From assembly GCA_003557605.1 (NCBI GenBank), contig PWNW01000108.1:1-16376 (forward strand): 16,376 nt of DNA, written 5' to 3'. The notes beneath the pieces were generated by a model. The model worked only from the letters and a program-made list of their open reading frames with translations, had not been told where the DNA came from and did not search any database. This document shows, one piece after another, positions 15,332 through 16,376 of this stretch. A program made the translations under genes and the position numbers. This stretch comes from Spirochaetaceae bacterium (GTDB lineage Bacteria > Spirochaetota > Spirochaetia > PWKH01). Each line of letters starts with the position of its first letter. Within the stretch, counting starts at the first letter, position 1.

Positions 15332-15359
15332 TTGACAAAAAGGCATATTGTTTTATTAT
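15332..15359 (+). promoter_or_regulatory. pdxS promoter
   Basis: A consensus TTGACA (15332-15337), a 16-base spacer and TATTAT (15354-15359) point towards pdxS; the start would be near 15366. The -35 overlaps the first TGTATTGA box. A strong core promoter under an operator fits a gene held down by a regulator, or one whose output PdxR tunes. Confidence 0.7.
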
Positions 15360-15360
15360 A
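15355..15360 (-). promoter_or_regulatory. -10 element of the pdxR promoter, face to face with the pdxS promoter
   Basis: TATAAT on the minus strand occupies 15360-15355, within the bases that form the pdxS -10. No consensus -35 precedes it. If used, transcription would start near 15348 and give pdxR a leader of about 33 bases. The two polymerases could not bind at once, so expression of the two genes would be mutually exclusive at this site. Confidence 0.45.
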
Positions 15361-15422
15361 TACATACAGTAACTGAATACTATCATACTGTATCGATACA
15401 ATCAATACACCTGGAGGAATAC

Positions 15423-16298
15423 ATGGAGAAATCCCGTGAAAAGCTTTTTACTGCCCTGATTGGGGGAGTAATTATGGATGTTACAAGTCCTGAGCAGGCA
15501 AAGATAGCCGAGGATGCCGGGGCATCTGCGGTTATGGCTCTTGAGCGGGTTCCCTCAGACATCAGAAAGTCCGGGGGCGTGGCGCGAATGTCCGATCCCC
15601 AGATGATCCGAAGCATCTGCAATGCGGTGTCTCTCCCGGTCATGGCAAAGGTGAGAATCGGCCATATTGCAGAGGCGCTTCTGCTGCAGGAGCTGGGTAT
15701 TGACATGATTGACGAGAGTGAAGTGCTTACCCCTGCTGACGAAGAGGGACACATCTGGAAACGGGATTTTACCATTCCCTTTGTCTTCGGCGCCGAGGAT
15801 CTGGGAGATGCCCTGCGGAGAATCGATGAGGGGGCGGCAATGATCAGGACAAAGGGACAGGCAGGAACCGGGAATGTGGCAGAGGCAGTCCGGCATCAGC
15901 GGATGATGCAGCATGCCCTCAGCAGCATCCGGGGAAGATCGCCGGAACAGCTGACGGACGTCGCTAAAAAGCTGCGTGTTCCCGGTGATCTGCTGAGAAT
16001 CCCTGCAGAGACTGGGGCGCTTCCAGTGCCGAATTTCGCCGCAGGGGGAATTGCCACTCCAGCAGATGCCGTGCTCATGATGCGTCTGGGAAGTGACGGG
16101 GTGTTTGTCGGATCGGGTATCTTCACCTCCGAACAGCCGGAGAAGCGTGCCCGGGCGATCGTTGAGGCGGTGATGCACTGGCAGGACATCGGAGTGCTCC
16201 TGCGGGTGTCCGAAGGACTCGGTGAGGCCATGGCCGGAACCGTACTGTCGGACCTGCAGGAGGATCGCCGGAAACCCTATTCCACTGCGCTCCCGTAG
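15423..16298 (+). CDS. pdxS: Pyridoxal 5'-phosphate synthase subunit PdxS
   Basis: 291 residues, the usual length. GGAGG lies 5 bases before the ATG, and the longer open frame upstream is untranslated control DNA. PdxS condenses ribose 5-phosphate, glyceraldehyde 3-phosphate and ammonia to PLP; the ammonia normally comes from the glutaminase PdxT. Family residues are in place: Asp19 in GGVIMDV, Lys76 in VMAKVRIGH (first Schiff-base lysine), Lys144 in MIRTKGQAGTGN (second lysine), and NFAAGGIATPADAVLMM followed by GSDGVFVGSGIF for the phosphate site. The final residues (about 260-291) are the mobile C-terminal tail. No pdxT start follows directly; a different ORF begins 18 bases downstream. 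Regulated by the divergent PdxR, judging from the shared repeats. Confidence 0.97.
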   Translation: MEKSREKLFTALIGGVIMDVTSPEQAKIAEDAGASAVMALERVPSDIRKSGGVARMSDPQMIRSICNAVSLPVMAKVRIGHIAEALLLQELGIDMIDESEVLTPADEEGHIWKRDFTIPFVFGAEDLGDALRRIDEGAAMIRTKGQAGTGNVAEAVRHQRMMQHALSSIRGRSPEQLTDVAKKLRVPGDLLRIPAETGALPVPNFAAGGIATPADAVLMMRLGSDGVFVGSGIFTSEQPEKRARAIVEAVMHWQDIGVLLRVSEGLGEAMAGTVLSDLQEDRRKPYSTALP

Positions 16299-16315
16299 TA
16301 TGATATAGTAGACCC

Positions 16316-16376
16316 ATGACAGCACAGGAACGTACAGCAGAAATCCTGCAGCGGGTTGCCGATGCGGCTCAGCAGT
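16316..16376 (+). CDS. Start of an unidentified gene downstream of pdxS (partial)
   Basis: Twenty codons are visible from ATG at 16316 (MTAQERTAEILQRVADAAQQ) before the window ends. The distance from pdxS is 17 bases, consistent with an operon, though no clear Shine-Dalgarno is present. The helical start does not look like PdxT, which begins with a beta strand of type 'IGVLALQG'. It is compatible with the N-terminus of a YggS-type PLP-homeostasis protein, which would suit the neighbour, but 20 residues cannot settle this. Confidence 0.4.
   Translation, partial: MTAQERTAEILQRVADAAQQ

Larger units (their letters stand above)
15328..15409. promoter_or_regulatory. Divergent pdxR/pdxS control region with repeated TGTATYGA boxes
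   Basis: TGTATTGA occurs at 15328-15335 (+), TGTATCGA at 15389-15396 (+), and the complementary TCGATACA and TCAATACA at 15393-15400 and 15402-15409. The middle two make the perfect palindrome TGTATCGATACA (15389-15400), and the last two are a direct repeat with 9-base period. A second inverted repeat, ATACAGTA (15364-15371) with TACTGTAT (15386-15393), spans the pdxS transcription start. MocR/PdxR regulators are known to bind such mixed direct and inverted repeats, so these are the likely operators. Confidence 0.6.

Noticed and set aside
15315..15401. N-terminal extension of PdxR to an ATG at 15401
   Set aside because: It would read through the shared promoter/operator DNA and give an atypical tail before the GntR domain; the ATG at 15314 has a good GGAGG.
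1..16376. CRISPR arrays, insertion sequences, tRNA or rRNA genes
   Set aside because: No regularly spaced repeats, transposase motifs, or tRNA/rRNA signatures were seen on either strand.

Overview
The window (about 16.4 kb) looks like the chromosome of a Gram-negative, probably anaerobic bacterium. Signs are two lipoproteins, a small outer-membrane-type beta-barrel, a cytoplasmic multi-PAS hybrid histidine kinase, an iron-sulfur aldo/keto reductase, and the ribose-5-phosphate-dependent (PdxS) route to pyridoxal phosphate. The loose lipoboxes and overall gene style fit a free-living spirochaete (Spirochaetales), but this is inference: no rRNA or ribosomal protein gene is present to confirm it.

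Layout. 1-104: tail of a Crp/Fnr-type regulator on the + strand. 230-5613: a run of minus-strand genes for the cell envelope. These are a small beta-barrel protein, a DUF4382-type lipoprotein, a membrane-anchored alpha/beta hydrolase whose frame is cut by one in-frame TGA (2260-4491), and an acidic AT-rich lipoprotein with a clear terminator. About 5646-6210 holds fragments in three frames that look like a decayed or frameshifted gene. 6494-10186: a 1230-residue hybrid sensor kinase on the + strand (PocR, four PAS, GAF, HisKA, HATPase, REC). It is followed by the arsenite methyltransferase gene arsM (10368-11156) and then by a translationally coupled pair: a two-cluster 4Fe-4S aldo/keto reductase and a beta-lactamase-family serine hydrolase with a membrane tail (11283-13864). 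13815-15314 (minus): a MocR/PdxR regulator that overlaps the hydrolase gene tail-to-tail. 15423-16298: pdxS, divergent from the regulator across a repeat-rich control region. At 16316 another gene begins and runs off the window.

How they work together. The clearest functional unit is the pdxR-pdxS divergon, a vitamin B6 control module with overlapping promoters and repeated TGTATYGA boxes. The hybrid kinase has its receiver fused on and no output regulator beside it, so its target lies elsewhere. ArsM stands alone, without arsR or an arsenite efflux gene in the window. The most unusual points are the TGA-split hydrolase, the three-frame remnant upstream of the acidic lipoprotein, and an aldo/keto reductase that lacks the usual catalytic Tyr and Lys. 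No mobile element, CRISPR array, rRNA or tRNA was found.
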